From: GCA-2693325 sp036343635
GTDB lineage: Bacteria; Latescibacterota; UBA2968; UBA8231
DNA: 64,000 bases
Direction of reading: 5' to 3'
NCBI GenBank assembly: GCA_036343635.1
Contig: JAYYVF010000066.1
Span: forward strand, 62,001 to 126,000
A program made the position numbers and the translations under genes. Numbering within the stretch: position 1 is the stretch's first letter; each line of letters begins with the position of its first letter. Under the pieces are notes generated by a model, which did not search any database, was not told the origin of the DNA, and was given only the letters and a program-made list of their open reading frames with translations. This document shows positions 36,301 to 44,302 of the stretch, piece after piece.

Positions 36301-36616
36301 AATGTACACGTTTGTGGCCAACGGTGTTTTTTTACTGATAACTGCGTCGGTCGCCTTAAGTGAAGCGGACATTGTTGGTGGGCAGTTTCATATACTAATT
36401 GGGATACTTTGCTTAGGTGTCGCATTTGGTATTTATCGGCGGAACGAGATGGTCTGGATACCAGCGATTATCGTTTCTGTAGTGTGTAGTATCGGAGCTT
36501 TTTTCGTGTTGTCTGACGAGACTCTTCAATTGCTGTATACTGCTGTATTTGTTGTCAATATCGCAGTATTGACATGGATCCGTAAAGCTTTTGTTGATGA
36601 GAAGAGAGGTGACTGA
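33395..36616 (+). CDS. gldG: Tandem-duplicated GldG-like ABC auxiliary protein
   Basis: 1073 residues from ATG 33395 (CTGGAGG upstream; an earlier in-frame start overlaps gldF). It holds two copies of a GldG-like unit: copy 1 near 80-480 and copy 2 near 520-920. Matching landmarks are NFLSDRYSERLDLTEGKLHSLS / NFIGDRYNFRQDMTAENLYTLS, SVGHGE / TTGHGE, DFVIDTSGLGSLFG / DFVVDLSGLGQLFG and SYGDHPI / NYGDHPI. Membrane helices lie at the start, between the copies and at the C-terminus. A usual GldG is about half this size. It overlaps the DUF4340 gene by one base. Confidence 0.85.
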   Translation: MKNYAVPLSLAGALLTLVGGVAYVISPETGGGGLFNVAIGIFLVVVAGVIDKSMFLQYGRWLNAFWGGIMVFGIVAMVNFLSDRYSERLDLTEGKLHSLSDLTVQTLQNLDRDVEALAFVEGGENQDLELLLAEYANNGSRFSFEMIDPDRQPGLTEENGITRYNTLLLKALGKEQQITELEEREITNSLLKVIRDRREKVYFSVGHGERTLSSDPEGLNVLKDRLKNIDYLVQDSLLLARVDRVPEDCAVLVIVGPRNPFFSIEKDHIRDYLENGGAVLAMLDPIYDSGLEPLFSDWGVVLGNDFVIDTSGLGSLFGLDFTTPVSVSYGDHPIAQKHGGLMTFYQLGRSVRFDGTVNRNISGTELSLTSESGWAETDLSVLTGGDQTVKLDEGIDVPGPIALGVAVEGEEGRLVVFGDSDFATNKFFDYQGNGDLVLNSVSWLAEDEGLISIRPRKAGHNPIALTDSQGEWVFWLSVVLYPLAISGIGLMVVSRKGRWSVKELVGAGIGVVLSLGVAALLNFIGDRYNFRQDMTAENLYTLSNKTSGLLNNLEDRGYYVNVKTFMSEMEGVRFQDLMKEYKHLSRNFDYELIDPQKNSLIVQQNNIRERGASIVELRGEGGVRTERIILQNEKALSNAISKALNAKDLKAYFTTGHGEFELDQVDGKGYSKFKSRLLELNFDIIDDLDLGEGVPKDATLLVALGPKQPFRPAESDNLAKYLAGGGSGLFLLDPGRLTGLENLLDSYSINVGQDFVVDLSGLGQLFGGTDVSVPVVMNYGDHPISERISRGTMSFFPLARSIQVASHRLKNPEITKLAITHERSWGESDMGPIMGDGGQVEYDPQLDTRGPISIAVAVKANVDTAIAKEGSTKLVVFGDSDFASNEYFDQQANGQLIKSSAEWLAEGEDRLEIEERIPPYNPINLIGNQGDVILWISVFVLPFAVALSGLVMVLKRGYQSYVDGCLAWLMYTFVANGVFLLITASVALSEADIVGGQFHILIGILCLGVAFGIYRRNEMVWIPAIIVSVVCSIGAFFVLSDETLQLLYTAVFVVNIAVLTWIRKAFVDEKRGD

Positions 36617-38025
36617 TGAAATTCAAAACAAATTTAGTTATAGGTATTGTATTCGCTGCTCTTCTGACTTTTGTCTATCTGTATGAGATCAAAGGTGGAG
36701 AAGAACGCCGACAGGCAGCGGAGCAGTCGAAGAAAATGCTTGATTTCAATGTGTCAGAAGTGACCCAACTGGTAGTGCTAAATGGTGAAGAACGCATAGA
36801 GATAAGTCGTGAAGAAAATGATTGGGTTATGTTGTCTCCTGTTCAGGACGAAGCGGATTCGGAAGCCGTCGATAGATATTTAAGAAATTTAAACGAATCG
36901 GAACGGGAAAAAACGGTTGTTGACAGTGCGGAGGCTTTGGCCCCCGGTGTGTTCGGTGAGTATGGGTTGGAATCTCCTAGGCTGAGTGTCTTTGTTGAGA
37001 CAAAACAGGGGCCTCTTGATACGCTTCTTTTTGGCATTGATGCTCCAACGGATCGTTTTACCTATGTCAGGACGACAGGACCAAACCCCAAGATAGATGT
37101 AGTGCGAGCTTGGCGCTATGATAATTTGGAAAAAACACCGTTTGACCTGCGAAATCGCAAGTTGTCAAATTTGTCGCAGAATGACGTTACCGCAATCCGT
37201 AGAGTCAGTGTTGATGCTAAGGATATTGTCTTAGCTAAGTCTGTTAGCTCATGGCAACTAAAAGCACCGATAATGGCCTCAGCAGATCGTGATAGCGTAG
37301 AGGCACTGCTAGGAAATATTCAGAACGCTGAGATAATTGAGTTTGTCAATGAAAATCCAAATACAAATGATTTGGAACAATATGGGTTAACAATAGATCA
37401 GGCTACAAGACTGGATTTTGTTGCAAAGGATATAGATGCCGAAGGTGATTTGTTTAGTGGTACGTTTGATGAAATAGATGTCCTGTTTATCGGTCGTAGG
37501 GATAAGGATGGTAGATATTTCGCACGTAATCCCGAAAGAACGTCGGTTTTCTTAGTCGATTCGACCTTGGTTCAGCAATTGCAATTTTCTGTTTTTGATT
37601 TGCGTGATAAAACACCTATTCGATTTTCGCGAGACCATGTTACCAACATACAGATAAAACGTAATGGAGCTTTTGGCTTTGAAGTTTCGAAGGATACTGC
37701 TGGGGTTTGGATTCTGAAAAAACCTGCGGAAGAACCAGCAAAGTCGTGGAAAGTTAATGCATTGTTGACAGACCTGTTGGATTTAAGGACTCTATCGTTT
37801 ACAGAAGTTCAACAAGGGGAGTCCATTTTGGATATATACCTTAATGGGGAGAATGGTATAGTTGCGGAGTTAAAATTTTCCATTAGTGATGGAGAAATTT
37901 TCTTAGAAACACCCGAAAGTTTAGAGGCTTATCGGATTGATTTGGATAGTTTTGCCGATATAGATCTTGATGTAGATGATGTTCGGCAAGAGGCTACTTT
38001 AGTCGATACGGTATCTACGAGGTAG
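36616..38025 (+). CDS. DUF4340-type membrane-anchored protein
   Basis: 469 residues. One N-terminal membrane segment (~6-23, LVIGIVFAALLTFVYLYEI), then a large periplasmic part with at least two copies of a VTQLVVLNGEERIEISREENDW-like beta module, each followed by an acidic helix. DUF4340 proteins often neighbour GldF/GldG-type genes. Start ATG overlaps the GldG-like stop (TGATG). No enzymatic motif is visible; structural or substrate-handling roles are guesses. Confidence 0.82.
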   Translation: MKFKTNLVIGIVFAALLTFVYLYEIKGGEERRQAAEQSKKMLDFNVSEVTQLVVLNGEERIEISREENDWVMLSPVQDEADSEAVDRYLRNLNESEREKTVVDSAEALAPGVFGEYGLESPRLSVFVETKQGPLDTLLFGIDAPTDRFTYVRTTGPNPKIDVVRAWRYDNLEKTPFDLRNRKLSNLSQNDVTAIRRVSVDAKDIVLAKSVSSWQLKAPIMASADRDSVEALLGNIQNAEIIEFVNENPNTNDLEQYGLTIDQATRLDFVAKDIDAEGDLFSGTFDEIDVLFIGRRDKDGRYFARNPERTSVFLVDSTLVQQLQFSVFDLRDKTPIRFSRDHVTNIQIKRNGAFGFEVSKDTAGVWILKKPAEEPAKSWKVNALLTDLLDLRTLSFTEVQQGESILDIYLNGENGIVAELKFSISDGEIFLETPESLEAYRIDLDSFADIDLDVDDVRQEATLVDTVSTR

Positions 38026-38030
38026 TATTG

Positions 38031-38948
38031 ATGCTTTGGAGCGTAGTTTTTTTTGTCTATTGTTTTGTTGGGCGGGCATCAGGTATGCCTCAAATAGATT
38101 TAAGGGCCGATACAACCAGTGTTACTTTGGGGCAACCCTTAGGAATTGAACTAAAGCTAAAGTATCCTCTGACATATGATTTGCTTAATCCTGATTTGAG
38201 GCTTGTGTGGTCAGATGTCGATTTTAGTTTGACGGAGCTTGTTGGCCCGATAAATATTGACGATAGTCAGCAGATTGTTCTTCATGGTAATATTCAATTC
38301 TTTGCGTTGGGACAGCAAACGATACCTCCAGTAGAATTTCTTTTTTTAGATTCGAAAGAAGACACAATTGTTTCTGAGAGTTTTCCCTTAACGGTTTCCG
38401 TTAACAGTGTTCTTTCACAAGATGAAGAGGAAATTAGAGATATAAAGCCTCCGGTTTATATAACAGGGGGTGTTCCTATTTGGATAGCTATAGTACTTGT
38501 CGTTTTGTTATTCATAGTCGTCGCGGGTGGAGTGTATTTTTTATTTAGACGGTATCGCCACCGTTCTTCGTATGACCTGCATAAAGTTGTAGAAGTAGAT
38601 TTTGAGGCCGAATTTAATCGGATTGCACAGATGGGTTTGTTGGAAAAGGGCGAAATAAAAACGTATTACTCTTTGCTTTCTGACAACTTACGCAAGTTCC
38701 TCGAAAAAGTATGGGTCGAAGAAGCAATGGAGAAAACGACAGGAGAGATCGAGGTTATTTTGCGTAAGCGAAATGTTGACAATGAATTAATTAGACGGAC
38801 AGGTTTATATTTGTCGACTGCAGATTTAGTTAAATTTGCCCGTTTTCATCCAGATTTGGATAATGCTAATAATGTTCCCCGTCTTGGTTTGGATATTTTA
38901 CATAGCTTTGAAAAATTAAATAAGCAGGAAGAGGAAAATAGCCGATAG
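38031..38948 (+). CDS. BatD-like membrane protein of the Bat cluster
   Basis: 305 residues from ATG 38031. Signal-like N-terminus, an Ig-like extracellular domain (RADTTSVTLGQPLGIELKLKYPL, VDFSLTELVGPI) and one clear membrane helix near 148-170 (IWIAIVLVVLLFIVVAGGVYFLF), then a cytoplasmic helical domain. The layout resembles BatD, and DUF4381-type proteins also occur in such clusters. It sits between DUF4340 and BatA, so it belongs to the same machine. Ligand unknown. Confidence 0.75.
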   Translation: MLWSVVFFVYCFVGRASGMPQIDLRADTTSVTLGQPLGIELKLKYPLTYDLLNPDLRLVWSDVDFSLTELVGPINIDDSQQIVLHGNIQFFALGQQTIPPVEFLFLDSKEDTIVSESFPLTVSVNSVLSQDEEEIRDIKPPVYITGGVPIWIAIVLVVLLFIVVAGGVYFLFRRYRHRSSYDLHKVVEVDFEAEFNRIAQMGLLEKGEIKTYYSLLSDNLRKFLEKVWVEEAMEKTTGEIEVILRKRNVDNELIRRTGLYLSTADLVKFARFHPDLDNANNVPRLGLDILHSFEKLNKQEEENSR

Positions 38949-38967
38949 AAGGCTAAAAGCATAAGCG

Positions 38968-39972
38968 ATGCAAAATCTAAGGTTTGAAAATCCTGAGTGG
39001 TTACTTCTTCTTATCCTGTTGCCTTTCCTACTCTATGTTTATATCCGCCGGAGGCGTTTTCGACAGAGTAGTGTCCGTTATTCTGACGTCGCTGTTTTTA
39101 ACAGCCTGAAGGCGCCGCCGTCCATTAGACTAAGACACCTGCTGATTGGTTTGAAACTATTGGGTATCGCTTTGTTGATCGTAGCTATGGCACGGCCTCA
39201 GGCTGGCAGGTCAAAACGTCAGGTTTCATCCGATGGTATTGACATCATGCTTACGCTTGATGTTTCAAGTAGTATGGAACTTAATGATCTAGATAATGGC
39301 GAGCGTACTCGTTTACAAGTAGCAAAACAGGTGGTGAGTGATTTTATCAGTGGTCGTCAAAATGACCGTATCGGTATGGTGGTGTTTGCCGGAGAAAGTT
39401 TTACGCAATGTCCATTAACACTGGATTATAAAATATTACTCGAATTTTTAAAAGGGATACCAATTGCGGAAAAAAGTTGGGATGGTACTGCAATTGGTAT
39501 GGCTTTGATTAATGCAGTTAATAGGCTACGTGAAGCCGAAGGTCGAAGTCAGGTAATTATTTTATTGACGGATGGAGTTAATAATGCGGGTGAGATTGAC
39601 CCACAAACGGCAGCAGAAACAGCTGACGCTGTCGGTGTTCGGGTATATACGATTGGGATAGGTAGCGATGGATCTATACGCCGTGCTGTGCCGGGTATTT
39701 TTGGTGCCAGATATCAAAATGTCGATGTTGAAATTGACGAAGAGACGTTACGTATTGTTGCGGAAAAAACAGGTGGAAAGTACTATCGTGCAACGAGCGA
39801 AGAAAAGCTTGAACAAATTTATGAAGAGATCGGACAATTAGAACGTACCGAGATAACGTCCGAAATCCATGTGGAATACTCTGAACGTTATACATTGTTT
39901 CTCTGGGCCGGATTGCTTTTGCTACTTTGTGAGATCCTTTTGTCTAATACTAGGTTTCGTAGTTTACCATGA
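38968..39972 (+). CDS. batA: BatA: membrane-anchored von Willebrand A protein
   Basis: 334 residues. Two N-terminal membrane segments (~10-25 and 58-75), a vWA domain with MIDAS DVSSSM (98-103), the conserved threonine and ILLTDGVNNAGE, and a C-terminal membrane helix. MIDAS is intact, so Mg2+-dependent ligand binding is plausible. In Bacteroidota BatA acts with BatB-E in stress tolerance; the mechanism is unresolved. It precedes BatB by nine bases. Confidence 0.93.
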   Translation: MQNLRFENPEWLLLLILLPFLLYVYIRRRRFRQSSVRYSDVAVFNSLKAPPSIRLRHLLIGLKLLGIALLIVAMARPQAGRSKRQVSSDGIDIMLTLDVSSSMELNDLDNGERTRLQVAKQVVSDFISGRQNDRIGMVVFAGESFTQCPLTLDYKILLEFLKGIPIAEKSWDGTAIGMALINAVNRLREAEGRSQVIILLTDGVNNAGEIDPQTAAETADAVGVRVYTIGIGSDGSIRRAVPGIFGARYQNVDVEIDEETLRIVAEKTGGKYYRATSEEKLEQIYEEIGQLERTEITSEIHVEYSERYTLFLWAGLLLLLCEILLSNTRFRSLP

Positions 39973-39981
39973 GTTTTGATA

Positions 39982-41010
39982 ATGCGATTTGAAAATCCCC
40001 CAATTTTTTGGCTTTTATTGTGTTTGCCAATGTTGGTCGCTTTTTTTTTGTGGTCGATACGAGATAGACGGAATTCTTTAAAGCGTTTTGCCGATCTGGC
40101 CATAGTAAACCAACTTACGCGTGATCTTAGCCGTACGCGACAATATGCTAAATATATATTGATAACAGGTGGTTTCTTCTTTTCTATATTGTCACTTGCA
40201 GGGCCACAGTTTGGAGCAGAATTGAAGATATCTCAGCGTACAGGATCTGATGTTGTTGTTGTATTGGATGTGTCTCGAAGTATGTTAGCTGAGGATTTAA
40301 AACCCAGTCGCTTGGTACATGCGAAACAACAAATTCGCGAATTATTGGATAGTTTGGAGGGCGATCGGGTTGCGTTAGTGGTTTTTGCCGGCCAGGCCTT
40401 TGTTCAATGTCCATTAACGCTGGATTATAGTGCTATAGAGATGTTTTTAGATGTGGTTGATGCAGGAATGATTCCTGTTCAGGGTACTGCAATTGGAGAT
40501 GCGGTACGTTTGGCGGGTGACTGCTTTGATGATAAAGAGGGGCAGCACAAAGTCGTGGTTTTATTTACGGATGGAGAGGAACACGTAGGAGATCCAATAA
40601 AGATTGCGAATGAGTTGGCAGAAGAGGATGTACGGATCTTTGCAGTGGGGCTTGGCACAAACGATGGGGAATTGATCCCTCAGGGTGAAACGGGAGGAGG
40701 ACGCAGTTATCACAAAGATAAAGCTGGTAATTACGTTAAGACTAGACTGGATGAAGAGACTCTAACTTCTATTTCATTGGCGACTGATGGAGACTACTTT
40801 CGTTCCACACAAAAAGGTAAAGAGTTGTCCGTTATTTCTGAACAAATATCTAATATGGATCAACGGGAATTTACATCGGCACCGACGACAAACTTTGAAG
40901 ATAGATTTCAAATACCTTTGTTTTTTGCTCTTATTCTTTTCCTCTCTGAAGCTTTCCTAGGTGATCGGCGGGTAATTAGTAATATTTGGAAAGGTCGATT
41001 CGAAAGTTGA
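39982..41010 (+). CDS. batB: BatB: membrane-anchored von Willebrand A protein
   Basis: 342 residues from ATG 39982; an in-frame TTG six bases earlier is less likely. N- and C-terminal hydrophobic segments flank a vWA domain with MIDAS DVSRSM (~96-101) and VVLFTDGEEHVGD. It parallels BatA, with which it probably associates. The next gene, batC, begins nine bases on. Confidence 0.93.
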   Translation: MRFENPPIFWLLLCLPMLVAFFLWSIRDRRNSLKRFADLAIVNQLTRDLSRTRQYAKYILITGGFFFSILSLAGPQFGAELKISQRTGSDVVVVLDVSRSMLAEDLKPSRLVHAKQQIRELLDSLEGDRVALVVFAGQAFVQCPLTLDYSAIEMFLDVVDAGMIPVQGTAIGDAVRLAGDCFDDKEGQHKVVVLFTDGEEHVGDPIKIANELAEEDVRIFAVGLGTNDGELIPQGETGGGRSYHKDKAGNYVKTRLDEETLTSISLATDGDYFRSTQKGKELSVISEQISNMDQREFTSAPTTNFEDRFQIPLFFALILFLSEAFLGDRRVISNIWKGRFES

Positions 41011-41018
41011 AAAAGATT

Positions 41019-41681
41019 ATGAGAATATCGGTTTTTGTGGCTGTCTGGTTTTTTAGTAGCGCCTCTACGATTGGAGATCCGGTGGCCTCAAAGAGTGCCG
41101 AGGCAAAAGATTTGTACGATAAGGGCAATTTTGATGACGCATTGCGTCTTTATCGGGATGCTCAGTTAGAGCGGCCCAATTCTGCACATTTAAATTTTAA
41201 TGTTGGAAATGCTCTTTTTAAAAAGGGAGATTTTGAGTCGGCTGTTGATGAATTTAATCAATCGGCAGAGCGCTCCAGTGAAAATTTGAAATCAAGATCA
41301 CTTTATAATGTGGGTAATGCTTTGTATCTACAGCAGCAGTATGAAAAAGCTGCTGAATCATATCGAGAGGCATTGAGGATTAATCCAAATGATGAAGATT
41401 TCAAGGCAAATTTAGAGTTGGCTCTCAGAAAGATGCAGGAGCAAGAGCAGCAGGAGCAAGAGCAAGAGGAGCAAGAGCAAGAGGAGCAAGAGCAGCAGGA
41501 GCAAGAGCAGCAGGAGCAAGAGCAGCAGGAGCAAGAGCAGCAGCAGCGAACTGCTGAAGAAGTTGACCAAATGGGTGAACAAGATGCCGAACAACTTCTG
41601 GATGCGTTAAAGGATCGTGAAAAAGATTCCCAGCGACGTCGTTTTCGAGCTACAGGAGAGACTCATGGTAAGGATTGGTGA
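41019..41681 (+). CDS. batC: BatC: TPR protein with Glu/Gln-rich repeat
   Basis: 220 residues from ATG 41019; longer in-frame readings start inside batB and precede the evident signal peptide (MRISVFVAVWFFSSAST). Three TPR-like units (AKDLYDKGNFDDALRLYRDAQ; LNFNVGNALFKKGDFESAVDEF; YNVGNALYLQQQYEKAAESY) are followed by seven five-residue units of QEQEQ/EEQEQ type and a short charged tail. Periplasmic, like other BatC proteins. Glu/Gln-rich tails are a known BatC feature, but the exact repeat is unusual. Confidence 0.92.
   Translation: MRISVFVAVWFFSSASTIGDPVASKSAEAKDLYDKGNFDDALRLYRDAQLERPNSAHLNFNVGNALFKKGDFESAVDEFNQSAERSSENLKSRSLYNVGNALYLQQQYEKAAESYREALRINPNDEDFKANLELALRKMQEQEQQEQEQEEQEQEEQEQQEQEQQEQEQQEQEQQQRTAEEVDQMGEQDAEQLLDALKDREKDSQRRRFRATGETHGKDW
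41436..41540 (+). repeat. In-frame 15-base tandem repeat inside batC
   Basis: Seven tandem 15-base units (form CAG GAG CAA GAG CAG, with GAG-for-CAG and CAA-for-CAG variants) encode (Q/E)EQEQ. Unit length is a multiple of three, so copy-number changes would lengthen or shorten the protein without breaking the frame. The reverse strand reads as an artefactual poly-leucine frame. Confidence 0.9.
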
Positions 41682-41684
41682 ATT

Positions 41685-43481
41685 ATGAGGATTAGCGCCA
41701 ATTTTTGGATGATTTTTTTGCTGGTATCTCCAGTTGTAGCGCAAGAAATACAATTTGAAGCAAGTGTAGATCGTACACGTATTTCTCAATCAGAGCCAAT
41801 TAGATATTCGTTGCGAATTATTTCTGATGAAAATATGTCTCATGTTCCGTCTCCTGTGCTCTCTATGGATGGGTTTCATGTAGAAGGCCCGTCAGTGAGT
41901 ACCCGGATGGAAATGATAAATTTTAATACGAGCTTTACGCGTGAATTGACCTACCTCTTATATGCTAAGAAGGCAGGGAATTTTCGAATAGAGCCAGCAG
42001 AGATTATACTGGGAGGTGAAATTTATAAAACGCGGTCAATAGACATAGAAGTTGGGCAGGTCCAACAGCGCCAGGCGCGATCTACAGGTGCGAATAAGGG
42101 TTTTGACATAAATGAACATTTGTATTTGCGAGTAAATATCGACCGTAAAAAGGTTTTTGTGGGTCAACAGCTCAACGTTGATTTTGATTTGTTTTATCGG
42201 CATCAGTTGTATAATGTGGGATTTAAAGAGATACCTGGTTTTTCAGGTTTTTGGAATAAGGAGCTATGGGTGGCCAAGCAGTTAGAGCCTCATCGCCAAG
42301 TAGTGGAGGGCATTTCATTCAATGTAGCTCCTCTACGTGTTATGGCTCTTTTCCCAACACGCGCGGGAGTTCATCATATTGAACCGATGACGATAACGTG
42401 TGATATCCCTGCTCGTAGGACAAGCAGAGGTAATATGCTGGACAATTTTTTTTCGTCAGATCCATTTGGAAGATCTCAAAGTATTTTGATTCAGAGTGAT
42501 TCGTTGTCAATTGATGTTATGTCTCTGCCTGAACGTGGTCGTCCGGTGTTTTTTACCGGCGTTGTTGGCCATTTCAACCTTTCGGCAATAATAACACCTA
42601 ACCAGGTTCGGGTAGGAGATCCTGTTACATTACGGATAGAAATTTCTGGTGAAGGTAATTTTGCTGCTATAAAAGGTGTTGATTTAGATACTCCCGAGGG
42701 AGTGAAACTTTACGATCCAACTATTGAAGAAGAAGAAACGCTTGTAAAGAGACGATACGGTGGTCGCCGTACCTATGAGTATATTTTAATTCCTCAAAGG
42801 GTGGGCATCCTTAAAGTTCCTCCCGTGAAGTTTGCATATTTTAATCCCGATTTGGAGGAATATATCACTCTTAAATCAGATACAATGTTCGTTCGGTGTG
42901 AAGAAGGCGACATGCAAGAAGAGAATGAAAATGTGTATAGTCTGAAGAGAGCGGATATCGAACGGGTGGGAAGGGATATTCGTTACATTAAACCTGATTT
43001 GAATCAGTGGATGGTACCAACGGTTTTTTATGAATCACAGCTTTTTTGGTTAGCGCAGATATTTGTTCCAATATCTTTTGGAATATTATTCGGTGTAAAT
43101 AAGCATCGCCAGCGTTTGCAAGGAGATTTAGCATATGCTCGTCGGCGACGTGCGCGCGGAGAGGCGCTAAAGCAGTTAGAACATGTGGACAAATTATTAT
43201 TATCCGGGGATTCAAATGTTTATTACGCAGGAGTTCAACATACACTTAAGGAATTTTTGGGAGACAGATTTAATGTTCCTTCGGCAGGTATGACAGCTGA
43301 AGATTGCGTGAGGTTTTTGACAAATGCAGAGGTCCCAACAGAGCTGATAGAGGAAACGCGGTTACTGTTTTCTCTCTGCGATGATGCTCGTTTTGCCCAA
43401 AAAAAGGTAAGCATTCAGGAGATGAAAAGAGTGCGAATTCAACTTGAGGAATTGATTGAATCCTTGGAGCAGCAAGTATGA
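41685..43481 (+). CDS. batD: BatD: secreted multi-domain beta protein with one membrane helix
   Basis: 598 residues. Signal peptide ~1-19 (ending VVAQ), several Ig-like beta domains with classic BatD landmarks (VDRTRISQSEPIRYSLRI, LYAKKAGNFRIEPAEI, FTGVVGHFNLSAIITPNQVRVGD), a membrane helix near 447-465 and a cytoplasmic helical domain ending SLEQQV. It is the presumed extracytoplasmic ligand or partner-binding unit of the Bat complex. The stop overlaps the batE ATG (ATGA). Confidence 0.92.
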   Translation: MRISANFWMIFLLVSPVVAQEIQFEASVDRTRISQSEPIRYSLRIISDENMSHVPSPVLSMDGFHVEGPSVSTRMEMINFNTSFTRELTYLLYAKKAGNFRIEPAEIILGGEIYKTRSIDIEVGQVQQRQARSTGANKGFDINEHLYLRVNIDRKKVFVGQQLNVDFDLFYRHQLYNVGFKEIPGFSGFWNKELWVAKQLEPHRQVVEGISFNVAPLRVMALFPTRAGVHHIEPMTITCDIPARRTSRGNMLDNFFSSDPFGRSQSILIQSDSLSIDVMSLPERGRPVFFTGVVGHFNLSAIITPNQVRVGDPVTLRIEISGEGNFAAIKGVDLDTPEGVKLYDPTIEEEETLVKRRYGGRRTYEYILIPQRVGILKVPPVKFAYFNPDLEEYITLKSDTMFVRCEEGDMQEENENVYSLKRADIERVGRDIRYIKPDLNQWMVPTVFYESQLFWLAQIFVPISFGILFGVNKHRQRLQGDLAYARRRRARGEALKQLEHVDKLLLSGDSNVYYAGVQHTLKEFLGDRFNVPSAGMTAEDCVRFLTNAEVPTELIEETRLLFSLCDDARFAQKKVSIQEMKRVRIQLEELIESLEQQV

Positions 43482-44221
43482 TTTTGTTGGTTTTATTTTT
43501 TCTGTCGTCCTTGTCAGAAGTGAGATCTCAAACTGTCGCAATGGGATTGTATAATGAGGCAAACTCTCATTACAGGGATGGAGAGTTTGCCTCAGCTATT
43601 GCCCGATACGAACGAGCCGTAGAATCCGGCGGAATAAATCCCCTATTATTTTATAATTTGGGTAATGCTTATTTTGAAAATGGAAATGTCGGGAAAGCGA
43701 TATTGTGGTATGAAAGAGCTAAAAAATTGTCCCCCCGCGATGAAGATATACAGGCGAATCTACGTTTTGCTCGCGAGGTAAAGAAGGATCGGGAGCCTGA
43801 TGACACAGGCGACATAGAGAGGTTGTTCGGTGATTTTTTCAACTTTCCAACAATGAATGAATTAAGCTTGGTTTTTTCCTTTAGCTGGGTTTGTTTATTT
43901 GTAATAGCGGGTTGGTGTTTATGGTATAATAGATGGAAGGGAAAATCGACAGTATTGTTGGTGATTTTTGTGGTTCTTTCTTTATTCTCTGGTGGTTGGA
44001 TGCTTTTGCGAATCTACTTTTTGATGGGAGAGAAACCAGCAATTGTAATGAATGATGTCGTCACTGCTCGTAGTGGGCCTGGGATAACTCAGACGGAAGT
44101 TTTTGTTGTTCATGAGGGGACCAAGGTTTTTGTGAAAAGAGGAGAAAACGAGTGGGTTTTGGTTCGTCTGCACAATGGAATGGGGGGATGGGTACTAGCT
44201 TCCCAAATAGAATCAATTTAG
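43478..44221 (+). CDS. batE: BatE: TPR and SH3-domain membrane protein
   Basis: 247 residues. Signal peptide, two TPR units (ANSHYRDGEFASAIARYERAVES; YNLGNAYFENGNVGKAILWYERA), two membrane helices (~133-150 and 157-178) and a C-terminal bacterial SH3-like domain (VVTARSGPGITQTEVFVVHEGTKV). This is the standard BatE layout. Four-base overlap with batD. It ends the MoxR-Bat cluster. Confidence 0.92.
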   Translation: MILLVLFFLSSLSEVRSQTVAMGLYNEANSHYRDGEFASAIARYERAVESGGINPLLFYNLGNAYFENGNVGKAILWYERAKKLSPRDEDIQANLRFAREVKKDREPDDTGDIERLFGDFFNFPTMNELSLVFSFSWVCLFVIAGWCLWYNRWKGKSTVLLVIFVVLSLFSGGWMLLRIYFLMGEKPAIVMNDVVTARSGPGITQTEVFVVHEGTKVFVKRGENEWVLVRLHNGMGGWVLASQIESI

Positions 44222-44302
44222 TAGGCGAAACATTGCAATGTGCGTGAAAAATTACGATTTTCTACGCATAATAATTAAAAAAAATGGGAGAGATCATTTT
44301 AA

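Noticed and set aside
41412..41594. Poly-leucine open frame on the minus strand
   Set aside because: It is the reverse complement of the CAG/GAG repeat in batC, without its own start context.
44240..44272. Imperfect hairpin after batE
   Set aside because: The stem has mismatches and is followed by A-rich, not T-rich, sequence on the coding strand, so it is not a convincing terminator.
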